Positions 20,401 through 28,551 are shown, counted from the stretch's first letter. The stretch: DNA of 64,000 nucleotides from Siphonodentalium dalli (GCA_032622095.1 CP136066.1:203942978-204006977), one strand, 5' to 3'. Notes: generated by a model not told the origin, from the letters alone. Translations and numbers: made by a program.

Positions 20401-23400
20401 ATATTAAAGTCTCATCCTTTCGCCAACATGGAATTGGTTTTAATTACTTAAATGATTAATATAGTAATTTGCCTTTTATCTGTGATGAAATGAGAAATGG
20501 TAATTGTCTTTTTTTGCTAACATTAAATTAAATTAAATTAAGTAAAATACAGTGAAATTATTTTTTTAATTATTGTTTATTACATTTTTGCGCACGTTGG
20601 CATCTCTCTGAGTGCATTCTAGTTTTGCATGGCCATTATTAAATAATTCAGCACACTAGGCAGCCAACATGTTAATCCAATTGATCCCAATCTTCATATG
20701 GCTCTTTGAGTTGACATCTCGTTTTGCTTAAACATTTAAACATTCTGCATCCCTTATTTCTACATTGACTGTCATATATGACATTATCCCCTCTCCAAGT
20801 TGAGCTACAGTGTCATTAACGCTTTCATCTTAGGATACTTTGCCGACCCATCACAGCCGAGTGTCTTGGGCTCTTCTACCTCCAAATTGTATGAATCCCC
20901 CACATCAGATGAACTACGACAGAGGCGATTAGCATATTTAAACAGAGATCCTTCTCAGCAGTCACAGAATGCTACCACTTCTTCCAATGCAGCTGGTGAG
21001 TATCAAGTCCAATGGACCAGGGTTCGCGCTGCCATTTGCCAAATTTGCCAATGGCAAAAATAATTCACATTTGGCAAAATATATTTTTCATTTGGCAAAA
21101 ATGTTGGCAAGTCACTTTTTAATTCCTCAAGAAAGTTGATAAAATATTGGTCAATAAATACCTTTCACTTCTGTAAACTCTTACAATATAATTATATTAG
21201 TGGTGTTTTATAAGGTTTAGGACAAGTTAACACCTCTATATCAAGAATCAGCTAATCTTATAGCAATGTGTGAAGGGATTAATAGTATTTATTGCCATGG
21301 TGTTTACATATTTAGCTAATCCTCTTGTGATGCGCCCTTCTGATGAATCAACCCTTCTAAAATTTAATTGTTCAGTTCTTGATTTATTGTTGTATGATAA
21401 ACCACAACAGAGCGGTTAGATTAATTAATAACTTAATAACTGCTTTTCTATCGATATCAAAAGTCGTTAAAACAGCGATTGTTGAATTGATACTAGCATT
21501 TGGCAATTTCAAGAATAATTCGGCAAAAAATATTTTCATTTTGCAAAACATTTCTTGCAAAAGTAAATTTCATTCCAGTGTGGACCCTGCAATGGACATT
21601 GTGTTGGGTATTAAATCTAATAGAACATGCAAATAATTTATAAATGTTTCTAATGAAATTTTCATAAATATTATGCGTTAGTTGCAATGCATGTAAGAAA
21701 ATTAAAAATATATTTACTGAAATAAATACACATAAAACATTTTATATTCTCAATATGTTGGTGCACAACTACACGATGAACCCTCACAAATACATGTAAA
21801 TGTAAACAGCTTATGTGTTTATTGCTTGCTTGTTTCTATTTTCAGTCGTTGTTTACAAGTTATATAGTGAGGTTTTTTTTCAATCAAATTTGATAATTTA
21901 ATTGAATTTATTTCATTATTTATTCCTGTGGGATCAAAATGTTGGAAACGAACAATTGTAATCAGATGTAATCGAAAAGTAATTGATTACATTTAATAAA
22001 GTAATTGTAATTGTAATCAATTACATCAACAAAAATGTAATCCGTAATTGTAATCATAAATCATGTAAATCAAAAGTAATTGTAATCACAATCGTTTACA
22101 TTGGCATGTAATCATCCCAACCCTGAAGTTTCTGTTGCACGGAAAAGCAATGGTACATTGCTTAACCCTTTACCCAACAGAAGGGCCCTGTGCCAATGCA
22201 TTCTCTTATATATGCGAGTCGACCATAGGTCGCCTTGCATATATAAGAGAATGCATTGGCTTAACACATTAAAAAATATAAAATTGTTAAAGAATGTAAG
22301 AACAAATGGTAAAAAGTGTTAAAAAAAGATTTTTTTTAGGCCAATGCATTCTCTTATATATGCGAGGCGACCTATGGTCGACTCGCATATATAAGAGAAT
22401 GCATTGGCACAGGGCATAACTGTAACTATCACAATGTGGTCAAGGAGCCGGTTCCAATGATATCCATATGTGTATGGTTCTATTGAAACAGACCGAAGAT
22501 ATTTTAGGCTGTTGAAGCTTTATTTGGCCGGTTTTGGCCGGTTTGTTGGGTAAAGGCTTAAACACTTCATCGCCGGGTACAGAACTGACGACGTTACCAG
22601 TGAAATGTTATATATGTTACTACTGACTTTAGTATACACTGATACTCAAAATTTCAAAATTAACCCTTTTGATACCTCACGGTCTACACATAAGTTCTGA
22701 TTTTCAAAATTGGTAAAAACCCAACTATGTACCACGTTCCCTTCTTTATAGTAAACTACCAGTATACGAGAATCATGATACTGATGCTTATTTAAACTTA
22801 TATGATGCACATACATTTAACTATGATGGTGCATGATTCTACGATACTGGTACCCATCCGCTTGTCATATGGTATGCTCTTATTTCCAAAATTTTAAAAC
22901 ACCAAGCATACATCTGTTATGCTCCTATTAGTTTATTTGACTTCTAAATTGTCCTTGTGGCGCTTCGGAATGTATACCTAGATTTATTACACACCTTTGT
23001 CCATGTTACCGAAGACAAGTTTACCCCTGTATTCTACGGTGTTCCCAGCCCCCCTGGATCTCTGTATCTTACAACACCAATCATGTTTACTTCTGGTCAG
23101 TCCAGGGACCAGCCTAGGGTCAAAATATAGGGAGAAGTGACTTCTCCCTCTTGGAAAAATAAGGAGAAGTGAGGGCTTACCAGGGAGAAGTGGAGAGTTA
23201 GTGCGACTATTTGTCGCTAGTAACTATTCATTAGAACTGATTGTTTTAGCTGTTATTATTGTCCACAATAGATTTTCTACATGTGTGAGGATAAACTGGA
23301 AGTGTTAAGCTGAGCAGTAGATCATCCAGTCACCAATTCTTCAGGGAGACTAAAAATTTAACTTTTTTTTTTAGGGAGACATCCACTTCTCCCTGACGTC

Positions 23401-24729
23401 ATTTCAGGGAGACTTGCGGCCACACAGGGCGACTATTTCGCCCACGTCGCCCCCTAGGCTGGTCCCTGGGTCAGTCTCTTTGAAAAGCCGACGAAAATCC
23501 TATCGGATGTACGTCTCTAGATTTGTTATTTAACCATTTCATTGGAGAGTGGCACAGAGTATGCACGATTTCATTGGTTAATGGCATAACAGATCACTTC
23601 ACAGATCAGAGGTCAATGACATGTTGACAATTTTCCCAAGCATTGTCAGACACAACTAATGTTGGAAAACTGAATACAGGCGATGTAACCGTAATTAATT
23701 TTTCTCATCGCAAGACATCTTTTACTTTTTATCAGTCAACGATATTCATGACTGATTATTCTTTCACATCTTGTTGTATTTATAACTATCTCTAAACAAT
23801 ACGGTTCTCACAAACATTTACTACGCCAGGAATGCACTCCATATTTGGAAACGGTTTATTATGTCATGTAGAAATGAAATATAATTGACGCAGATTAATC
23901 AGATGTTGGCTTCGGTAAAATAATCCTCATTCTCGCATTAATTGTTTTGAGAAGAGAGTGACTTTCACCAAATTCACCTAGCTTATGTAGGCTTATGTAA
24001 TAAAATCCCATTGTTAACATTTTTGATAGTCGGCAACAAAAGCATGGACATGCGATGTGCTAATTACTCATACAGTGTAGATGTGCAATTTCCAAATGCT
24101 CGCTGAGGTGGCTTGCACTTCTATTATTTGGATTTGGTTGTTATTATGGGTTATTGGGGATTTGCAGGTGACAATTAGTACCAGCGGACCCACAAATTTA
24201 CGAAACCATGAAAAGTGATACCAACAAATTTAAAGCCATTCACAGTGAACCAAGAAAATTGATGCCAATTAAATTAGAGCCTTTTGCGGTATTTTGTTGA
24301 ATTCTGATACAAGCCACATATTATCCAGTAGCAAACCTTGAAATAGGGTGTCTGTCATTTGCAGAATGAGGTCCCCAGAGGGTGAATTTAGTGATGCTAC
24401 CCCGCATAGCGGGCTAGCATCACCAAATTCACCCTCTGCGAACCTCATTCTGCTGAGGTGTAAGCAGAATGAGGTCCCCAGAGGGTGAATTTGGTGATGC
24501 TAGCCCGCTATGCGGGGTAGCATCACTAAATTCACCCTCTGGGGACCTCATTCTGCAAATGACAGACACCCTATTTCAAGGCTTGTCCAGTAGGTATTTT
24601 TACCTGCTCACTATTACCCATTGTTTCCTTGTGTGACCATTCTTTTCATGCCAATTGTTCTGTATTTCAGACATCAGTGATGAGGAAATGCTTGCCAAAG
24701 CTATAGCTATGTCAATGGAGCCTACTTGA
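8429..24729 (+). CDS. ATXN3: Ataxin-3 deubiquitinase, complete gene, seven coding exons
   Basis: Ataxin-3 is a Josephin-family cysteine protease that trims ubiquitin chains and works with VCP/p97 in protein quality control. Coding exons: 8429-8452, 11873-12037, 13607-13737, 14103-14257, 18538-18759, 20834-20995, 24671-24729. All junctions are GT-AG with matching phases, and the total is exactly 918 nt (305 aa plus stop). The Josephin domain (about 1-180) starts MEAIFHEKQEGSLCAQHC; the catalytic triad falls at C14, H119 (KDHW) and N134 (FNLNS), the human positions. Tandem UIMs lie at about 202-216 (PEIEHALEASRH) and 219-233 (ESLQRALQMSMEG), a third at 289-303 (EEMLAKAIAMSME). ELRQRR at 259-264 matches the arginine-rich VCP-binding site. 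Where human ataxin-3 has polyglutamine this protein has only PSQQSQNATTSS. The protein is shorter than human (about 360 aa), mainly between the UIMs. Five of the six introns carry transposons. No AATAAA is evident in the 300 nt after the stop. Confidence 0.97.
8968..10151 (+). mobile_element. Nested hAT element (inner)
   Basis: The ends TAGAGCTGGGACGGTTATGG and CATAACCGTCCCAGCTCTA are flanked by a perfect 8-bp duplication gtaagttg (8960-8967, 10152-10159). It is inserted 81 bp inside the left end of the outer hAT element, so it is younger. Subterminal ttaaccggttaacc palindromes lie near both ends (about 9029 and 10115). Its 1184 bp show no transposase frame, so it is non-autonomous. A further inverted pair, gggtaagcccagtatgcag (9065) against ctgcatgggcttac (9242), may be yet another insertion. 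Confidence 0.92.
10200..10310 (+). pseudogene. BED zinc-finger remnant of a hAT transposase
   Basis: A short frame starts MAEHDEQTSHVWKYFSKKDK and continues KSKCAACNICRKEFAW before a TGA at 10308-10310. SxVWKYF followed by KCxxC is the start of BED-type zinc fingers found at the N-terminus of many hAT transposases. The expected histidine pair is present only in another frame downstream (RRHVSKNN near 10360), so the frame is broken. It lies inside the outer hAT element, just after the inner one. Confidence 0.75.
11182..11531 (+). repeat. Internal region shared by longer family D derivatives
   Basis: Phrases such as cacccattgggaacctcgat and tttggggatatag recur at about 12585-12665 and, more diverged, at 15360-15490. 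They lie next to family D palindromes each time, so a longer family D element with an internal body is likely. Confidence 0.5.
11532..11634 (+). mobile_element. Family D palindromic core
   Basis: Arms gcagaatgaggtccccagag and the inverse ending ctgggggaccttattctgc, with tgatgcta/tagcatca in the interior. Located 240 bp upstream of ATXN3 exon 2. Confidence 0.75.
11873..12037 (+). CDS. ATXN3: ATXN3 exon 2
   Basis: Encodes residues 9-63, QEGSLCAQHCLNALLQG through EEYQRFLQ, with the oxyanion glutamine Q9 and nucleophile C14. The acceptor is aattttttag and the donor CAG|gtatac. A family C element begins at 12043, only five bases into the intron. Exactly 55 codons. Confidence 0.97.
12043..12220 (+). 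mobile_element. Family C foldback MITE touching the exon 2 donor (copy C1)
   Basis: The left end cagtaatgccctaattaatc follows TA at 12041-12042. Arms with ttatgggtaacttttcagga and ttagtcggaaatatgg are mirrored to about 12205; the right end is degraded, and the expected cattactg is lost. Family C elsewhere shows TA duplications, as in Tc1/mariner-like MITEs. Confidence 0.85.
12262..12353 (+). mobile_element. Family D palindromic core
   Basis: Arms tagaatgaggtcccccagag and ccggggacctcattctgc, with tgatgctaccc in the centre. It lies between the true end of exon 2 and its decoy copy. Confidence 0.7.
12362..12420 (+). pseudogene. ATXN3: Decoy partial copy of ATXN3 exon 2
   Basis: These 59 bases repeat 11984-12042 (the last 54 bases of exon 2, its gt donor and three more intron bases) with one difference: G at 12037, the last exon base, is T at 12415. 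The copy therefore reads CAT|gtata where the functional junction reads CAG|gtata. It lacks its own acceptor and the upstream two thirds of the exon. Confidence 0.9.
12454..12854 (+). mobile_element. Diverged family D derivative with internal body
   Basis: Degraded palindrome halves occur at about 12454-12535 and a better palindrome at 12772-12854 (gcagaattaggtctccagaa, ...gcacctcattctgc). Between them is the body phrase cacccattgggaaccttgat also found near 11398. The outer end ttttcaggcctgcatg follows at about 12880. Confidence 0.6.
12931..13118 (+). mobile_element. Family C foldback MITE (copy C2)
   Basis: The ends cagtattgccctaaataatc and ...atttagggcattactg are full-length inverted arms with a very short loop near 13020-13030. 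The right side continues with TA. It lies in ATXN3 intron 2. Confidence 0.85.
13607..13737 (+). CDS. ATXN3: ATXN3 exon 3
   Basis: Encodes residues 64-107, including DDSGYFSIQVISNAVSVWGL, the centre of the Josephin fold. Acceptor ttctgtag, donor AAC|gtatgt. It appears to combine what are two exons in the human gene. Confidence 0.95.
13824..14069 (+). mobile_element. Family B TTAA MITE (copy B1)
   Basis: The ends CCCTTTAATGGGGCTTCATG and ...CATGGAAGGG are flanked by TTAA at 13820-13823 and 14070-14073. It contains two imperfect hairpins built on ctcttatatatgcgag and its complement, separated by ggcttacaaggtcaag. It ends 29 bp before the exon 4 acceptor junction. Confidence 0.85.
14103..14257 (+). 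CDS. ATXN3: ATXN3 exon 4
   Basis: Encodes residues 107-159, with catalytic H119 (FKDHWFATRKL) and N134 (QWFNLNSLLTGPEL). Acceptor tttattgtag, donor GAAG|gtaagt. Confidence 0.97.
14286..15128 (+). mobile_element. Family E element split by a family A insertion
   Basis: The left end aagcacggatggccttcg follows TTAA (14282-14285), and the right end cgaaggccaactgtatct precedes TTAA (15129-15132). It is interrupted by the TTAA element at 14692-15073, so family A moved after this copy. The arms are more diverged than in the 3225-3605 copy. Confidence 0.7.
14692..15073 (+). mobile_element. Family A TTAA MITE (copy A2)
   Basis: Complete copy with both mirror hairpins, ends CCCTTTACCCAACAG and GTTGGGTAAAGGG, and TTAA at 14688-14691 and 15074-15077. 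Very similar to copies A1 and A5. Confidence 0.88.
15238..15634 (+). mobile_element. Longer family D element with internal body
   Basis: It starts caagcctggaaatagtgtgt and has a palindromic core at about 15270-15359, a body related to 11390-11460, a degraded second core at about 15563-15605, and an inverse end accatttctaggcttt. Confidence 0.6.
15640..15955. other. No gene recognised
   Basis: Intronic AT-rich sequence; the only notable motif is tcggctctcggctgagccga near 15648. Confidence 0.4.
15962..16278 (+). mobile_element. Family A TTAA MITE with internal deletion (copy A3)
   Basis: It has family A ends, but hairpin 1 has lost its left arm (tgcattaggtcgcc) and the linker is short. The left target site reads ATAA rather than TTAA; the right site TTAA is at 16279-16282. 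It is an older or damaged copy of 317 bp. Confidence 0.82.
16283..17522. other. Intron sequence with a GCC-rich island, no gene recognised
   Basis: Repeated gccgcc(a)gcc phrases occur at about 16428-16520, and gagccggc/gagccagcc phrases at about 17134-17230. Sequences ccaaatagaacccgaagcc (16407) and ggcttcggggtccaac (17246) are roughly inverse, so a degraded transposon spanning about 16400-17270 is possible. Confidence 0.4.
17527..18013 (+). mobile_element. Family E element, TTAA-flanked
   Basis: The left end agggacgggcggcgttgg follows TTAA (17523-17526); the right end ccaacgccgcccgtatct precedes TTAA (18014-18017). It shares the aacaaaagccaggaaatgt and gattggtataagaacaa segments of the other E copies. 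Confidence 0.72.
18018..18537. other. ATXN3 intron 4, 3' part
   Basis: No repeat or second gene recognised up to the exon 5 acceptor. Confidence 0.4.
18538..18759 (+). CDS. ATXN3: ATXN3 exon 5 (UIM1 and UIM2)
   Basis: Encodes residues 159-233: end of the Josephin domain (GYSIFVVSGNLPECEADELL), a linker, then tandem UIMs EIEHALEASRH and LQRALQMSMEG. Acceptor cattccag. The donor GAAG|gtcact is a weak match to consensus but is required to reach the next exon in frame (74 codons, phase kept). Confidence 0.94.
18779..19158 (+). mobile_element. Family A TTAA MITE next to exon 5 (copy A4)
   Basis: Complete copy with both mirror hairpins and TTAA at 18775-18778 and 19159-19162. It starts 20 bases after the exon 5 junction. 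Confidence 0.88.
19163..19555. other. No gene recognised
   Basis: ATXN3 intron 5 sequence without recognisable features. Confidence 0.4.
19562..19632 (+). mobile_element. Truncated family D palindrome
   Basis: Left arm gcagaatgagatccacagag and centre are present; the right arm stops after gctagcatcaccaaattt. Confidence 0.65.
19645..20833. other. ATXN3 intron 5, no gene recognised
   Basis: An open frame at 19752-20180 shows no recognisable domain, and its composition does not suggest coding. An inverse pair could exist around 19645-20190 (gtcacc...acgacgt), but I could not define ends. Confidence 0.35.
20834..20995 (+). CDS. ATXN3: ATXN3 exon 6 (linker that carries polyQ in vertebrates)
   Basis: Encodes residues 233-286 including SPTSDELRQRRLAYLNRDPS and QQSQNATTSSNAA. 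DELRQRRLAY aligns with the segment just before the human glutamine tract. Only QQSQ stands in its place and there is no CAG run. Acceptor catcttag, donor GCTG|gtgagt. Confidence 0.94.
21018..21589 (+). mobile_element. Non-autonomous hAT element in ATXN3 intron 6
   Basis: The ends CAGGGTTCGCGCTGCCATT and ...AGTGTGGACCCTG are flanked by a perfect 8-bp duplication caatggac (21010-21017, 21590-21597). Subterminal tttggcaaaa repeats occur near both ends. It has 572 bp and no transposase. Its left target duplication begins 14 bases inside the intron. Confidence 0.88.
21950..22125 (+). mobile_element. Solo right end of another hAT family
   Basis: It ends atcatcccaaccctg and contains many taattgtaatc/gattaca subterminal repeats. 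A matching left end cagggttggg was not found, so the copy is truncated. Confidence 0.5.
22166..22557 (+). mobile_element. Family A TTAA MITE (copy A5)
   Basis: Complete copy with both mirror hairpins; the right terminus carries one change (GTAAAGGC). TTAA lies at 22162-22165 and 22558-22561. Confidence 0.87.
22562..23094. other. ATXN3 intron 6, no gene recognised
   Basis: AT-rich sequence without features I can name. Confidence 0.4.
23103..23468 (+). mobile_element. Non-autonomous hAT element
   Basis: The ends CAGGGACCAGCCTAGGG and CCCTAGGCTGGTCCCTG are perfect 17-bp inverted repeats, flanked by the 8-bp duplication ggtcagtc (23095-23102, 23469-23476). Internal tagggagaagtg and inverse cacttctccctg repeats lie near the ends. 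It is 366 bp. Confidence 0.9.
23477..24323. other. ATXN3 intron 6, no gene recognised
   Basis: No repeat boundary or exon recognised. Confidence 0.4.
24332..24585 (+). mobile_element. Complete family D element with 8-bp target duplication
   Basis: The ends CAAACCTTGAAATAGGGTGT and ACACCCTATTTCAAGGCTTG are flanked by tccagtag (24324-24331, 24586-24593). Two palindromic cores in tandem (about 24360-24455 and 24465-24555) lie in the middle. Duplication length and CA...TG termini suggest a hAT-mobilised foldback element. It ends 77 bp before the last ATXN3 exon. Confidence 0.85.
24671..24729 (+). CDS. ATXN3: ATXN3 exon 7 (UIM3 and stop)
   Basis: Encodes residues 287-305, DISDEEMLAKAIAMSMEPT, then TGA. 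This is the C-terminal UIM of the three-UIM isoform type. Acceptor tgtatttcag. Confidence 0.95.
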
Positions 24730-25040
24730 TGTGTTAATTGTACATCTCCATCCGTGGAGCTAAATCTATAGCCATGTCAGTGAAACTGGACAGTCTTACA
24801 GAGCTGCTTGCTGTATAGCTATGATCATGAACTAAATTGTATCAATTTCCATATCATTTATACCATATATGGTTCATTACCAATCATGTCAGTCAACATA
24901 CACAATTTGACCAAACAAATGACTTTCCACCGTGCCCATCATAGACTCATCTTCTCTCAAACCTGTTCACTGGGATGATATTATTATTATCCCCCGCCAA
25001 ATTGAAAATTTGCGGGGGATATATGAATGTGTTCCGTCCT
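24730..25040 (+). other. ATXN3 3' flank
   Basis: Probable 3' UTR; no AATAAA or ATTAAA is evident. A short inverted pair occurs at 24990-25019 (tcccccgccaaattg against aaatttgcgggggata). Confidence 0.4.
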
Positions 25041-25800
25041 TTGGACTTTGTTTATTATTTTTGTTGAATTTACCAAATAGTAAATAGACGACGTCACAGG
25101 GCTCATTTCCACAAATCTCAACGGATTTCAAAGATATTTGGTATATGATTTCACTTGACCAGTATCTAGAACGAGTTCGCAAACCAGATCCGGCCGTATA
25201 TTTTAAGCGGACTTATTGGACTTTGTTTATTTTTTTGTGTGCAAATGGACGACGTCACAGGGCTCATTTCCACAAATGTCAACGGATTTCAAAGATATTT
25301 GGTATATGATTTCACTTGACTAGTATCTAGAACGAGTTCGCAAACCAGGTCCGGCCGGATATTTTAAGCGGACTTATTGGACTTTATTTATTTTTTTGTG
25401 TGCAAATGGACGACGTCACAGGGCTCATTTCCACAAATGTCAACGGATTTAAAAGATTTTTGGTATATGAGTTCACATGACCAGTATCTAGAACGAGTTC
25501 GCAAACCAGGTCCGGCCGGATATATTCAGCAGAGTTATTGGATTTTGTTAATTTTTTTTGTGTGCAAATGGATGACGTCACAGGGCTCATTTCCACAAAT
25601 GTCAACGGATTTCAAAGATTTTTGGTATATCAGTTCATATGACCAGTATCTAGAACGAGTTCGCAAACCAGGTCCGGCCGGATATTTTTAGCAGAGTTAT
25701 TGGACTTTGTTTATTATTTTTGGTGCAAATGGATGACGTCACATGGCTAATTTCCACAAATGTCAGTACCTAAAATGAGTTCACAGGCCAGGCTTTTTGA
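25041..25800 (+). repeat. Satellite of about 161 bp, 4.5 units, downstream of ATXN3
   Basis: Unit starts at ttggactttg (25041), then 25216, 25377, 25538 and 25700, giving periods of 175, 161, 161 and 162. Each unit contains gacgtcacagggctcatttc or a close form, a tctagaacgagttcgcaaacc segment and ggtccggccgg. The last unit breaks off near 25760. Open frames across it are a by-product of periodicity. Confidence 0.85.
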
Positions 25801-25984
25801 CAAAATCCCACCTCTTGTTTAGCACATACTGAGAACACAAACATTATTGAGAATGCACTTCCCCAACTGCACAATTCGGCGGGGGATACCGTCGTCTGTG
25901 ACTGCTTGTTTTAGCATTTGGTTTAGGTCATGTAAAGTCAATTTCCCTTTTCTGAGGCCAAAAAGTGTTGAAAATCATGCAGGA

Positions 25985-26330
25985 GTGCGTATTTATTTTT
26001 ATACCCCCACTTTTCAAACAAAAACTGTCAGTCTGTTCGTCCGTCCATTTGTCAATCCTTCCGTCCGGGCATTTAACTCAGCTTTGGGTTTTCGTATCCA
26101 AATTAAATTTGGTCTGGATGTTTGCTATCATTACTGCTTTCAAAAGAGGGCCAAATGACTTTGTTCGTGTTTTCAATTCTAGAGTTATCCTTCTTTATAT
26201 CTCTGGAAATCTCAGTCATGGGTTATCGAATCTGAATGTAAATTTGTATGGAGGTTCACCATCATGAATGCCTTCAAAACAGTACCCAATGACCTTTCAG
26301 GGTTAAAACTCAGGATAGGTAGGGCCGACC
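25985..26330 (+). repeat. Dispersed mollusc-type repeat (same family as 1232-2560)
   Basis: It begins tttttatacccccacttttc, followed by cgtccgtcc and ttcgtatccaaattaaattt. Orientation is opposite to the copy at the start of the window. Confidence 0.55.
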
Positions 26331-26451
26331 ATGGTTTGGCCCATCGTATGCAAATTTTGAAATTCCAAAAACCTTTATAGTATGAAATGGAAATCTGAAC
26401 TGGGAAATGGGTCTATTCGATCTCAATTATCTCAAATAATTATATATGTAT

Positions 26452-27072
26452 TGGGCCCCTGCGAATCAGGCATTTTCATTTCGAATTGAATCTCGAATCG
26501 AATCAGCCAAGTGATTCCGATTCGAATTGAATCTCGAATCGAATAATTGCATCAGTGGTATCAAGAGTGAAGATATAGATATCACTAGACTGAGTGGCCG
26601 TACCGGTATGAATTTGCTCACTTGGGAACGACGATAAGTGATTGTCAGTATATAATGTAAATATTGTCCATAACTGGATCAAATTCGCATTTAACCAATT
26701 AAGTGCACATTTGTAGTGTCCATCTCTGCTATAAAATAATGAAACAGTATCTTAAGTATTAATGAAGTCCATAAGCAATCACATTCACGCAGCTGAAGTT
26801 TGACATATATTAAATTTTGCAAGATCAGTTACATCAGTCGTGCAATGCTTCGGTGGTCTATATAGTATAGCTCAGACTACAACAGTGATAGTGTATGTGG
26901 TCTTTCGTTGGTATCATAATCTATCTCTGCGAAAAAGTAAAGGTGTCAGTTGAGAATGCAACTGGTGCCAATGATTCGACACAATTCGAATCAGGACAGT
27001 CGATTTCAAATCAAATAGAATCAGACGAAAGATTCTGAATCGCATCGAATCGAATCGATTCACAGGGCCCTA
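26452..27072 (+). mobile_element. Non-autonomous hAT element
   Basis: The ends TGGGCCCCTGCGAATC and GATTCACAGGGCCCTA are flanked by a perfect 8-bp duplication atatgtat (26444-26451, 27073-27080). Dense subterminal tcgaattgaatctcgaatcg repeats at the left and aatcgcatcgaatcgaatcg at the right would serve as transposase-binding clusters. It is 621 bp with no ORF of note. Confidence 0.88.
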
Positions 27073-27234
27073 ATATGTATAATAATATATATGTATAATA
27101 AACATACCGCAATTATAATGTACCGATCAAATCTTTCCTCACAGATTGAACGTGAATTGCATGTGCTGGTTTTCGGGACCATGCACGCGGCCTGTGAAAC
27201 GGGAAATTGACTTCGCATCAAGCCTGCAAATAGG

Positions 27235-27655
27235 CAAGCCTTGAAATAGTGTGCCTGTCATTTGCAGAATGAGGTCCCCAGAGGGTGAATTTAGTGATGC
27301 TACCCCACATAGCGGGCTAGCATCACCAAATTCACCCTCTGGGGAGCTCATTCTGCTGAGGTGTAAGCAGAATGAGGTTCCCAGAGGGTGAATTTGGTGA
27401 TGCTAGCCCGCTATGCGGAGTAGCATCACTAAATTCACCCTCTGGGACTCAGAATGAGGTCCCCAGAGGGTGAATTGCTGACGCTATCCCGGATGTAGGC
27501 TAGCATCATTAAATTCACCCTCTGGGGACCTCATTCTGCTTAGGCCTGAATCAGGAAAAAATTAGAATGAGGTTCCTAGAGGGAGAATTTGGTGATGCTA
27601 GCCCACCATGCGGGATAGCATCACTAATTGCATCCTCTGGGAACCATAGGTCGTT
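27235..27655 (+). mobile_element. Cluster of four family D palindromes
   Basis: It starts caagccttgaaatagtgtgc. Cores follow at about 27264-27357, 27368-27450, 27451-27541 and 27567-27650, the last degraded. No outer right end is preserved. Confidence 0.75.
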
Positions 27656-27659
27656 TGTT

Positions 27660-28013
27660 GAATTTATTATCTGAAAAATTCCCACCAATGAATATGAATC
27701 ATTCTGCTCTTGTATTATTTGTTTTTCTGTCTGTTGTCTGCTTTTATTACCTGAACACACCTCTAAAGGAATAATAGACCATTCCAATGTATATTTGTAT
27801 AACTGAATGGGAGAATCCATTTAGTATAGAAAGGGTTAACCCTGGGTTTGGAACCCATACAAACTGAAACAAATTCCCATAGAACCTGGTTAAACCAAAA
27901 ACAATAAATTTACCAAATTGCATTTATAATTTTTTTTGGCTAGTCGGTAACTAGTTCTATTTGTTAATTACCCATACACCATGATGCAAATTAGAATGTT
28001 TGTGTTTATAGCT
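27660..28013. other. No gene recognised
   Basis: AT-rich spacer between repeat clusters. Confidence 0.4.
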
Positions 28014-28017
28014 TTTA

Positions 28018-28108
28018 ACCCTTTCTTGGCGCAAGGTGCAGCATTAAATATCCTGTGCCAGTGCATTCTCTTATATATGAGAGTCTCCCATAGGGACCCT
28101 ATTTGCCT
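28018..28108 (+). mobile_element. Truncated family B element (left part)
   Basis: TTAA (28014-28017) precedes ccctttcttggcgcaaggtg and the hairpin arm tgcattctcttatatatgag. It stops where a family C fragment begins. Confidence 0.65.
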
Positions 28109-28110
28109 GT

Positions 28111-28215
28111 GAGAGCTTTCCGATGAATGGCAACAAGCCATATTTCCGACTAAATCCTGAAAAATTACCCATAATTCTGCTGTGGTTAAGGAGTTGATTA
28201 TTTAGGGCATTACTG
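28111..28215 (+). mobile_element. Half of a family C foldback (copy C3)
   Basis: Only the right arm is present, from gagagctttccgatgaatgg to ttagggcattactg followed by TA. Confidence 0.75.
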
Positions 28216-28388
28216 TATCTCAAGAAAATTCGTAAAGGGATTTGATAAACCAACTTGCCCATCTGCCAGTCAAAGATGCTCTATCTCTTCCTATTAACAG
28301 TTTTATATAGATTCCTGGGTATAAAATAATAGATATGAGTCGAAGCCACCTGTCCGGATACGCTTCCATCAATTAGTATTGATTTTAT

Positions 28389-28551
28389 AGAGAGTAATCA
28401 ATTGGTTCCGAGAATTACATTAAATAATTCTCGAGAGGAGAGAGACGTCGGTAAGAAACGAGTGCGTGTTAGCGCTCTCGTTTCTTACCTAAACGTATCT
28501 CGCCTCGAGTGAATTATTTAACTTAATTCTCAGAACTAATTGATTACTCTA
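28389..28551 (+). repeat. Foldback element, AGTAATCAATTGGTTC ends
   Basis: Arms agagtaatcaattggttccg and gaactaattgattactct enclose a second pair, gtaagaaacgag and ctcgtttcttac, around ttagcgctct. No target duplication resolved. Confidence 0.7.

Noticed and set aside
22101-22322. Open frames such as those containing LYMRVDHRSPRIYKRMHW
   Set aside because: They are translations of the family A hairpin and occur at every copy; not protein-coding.
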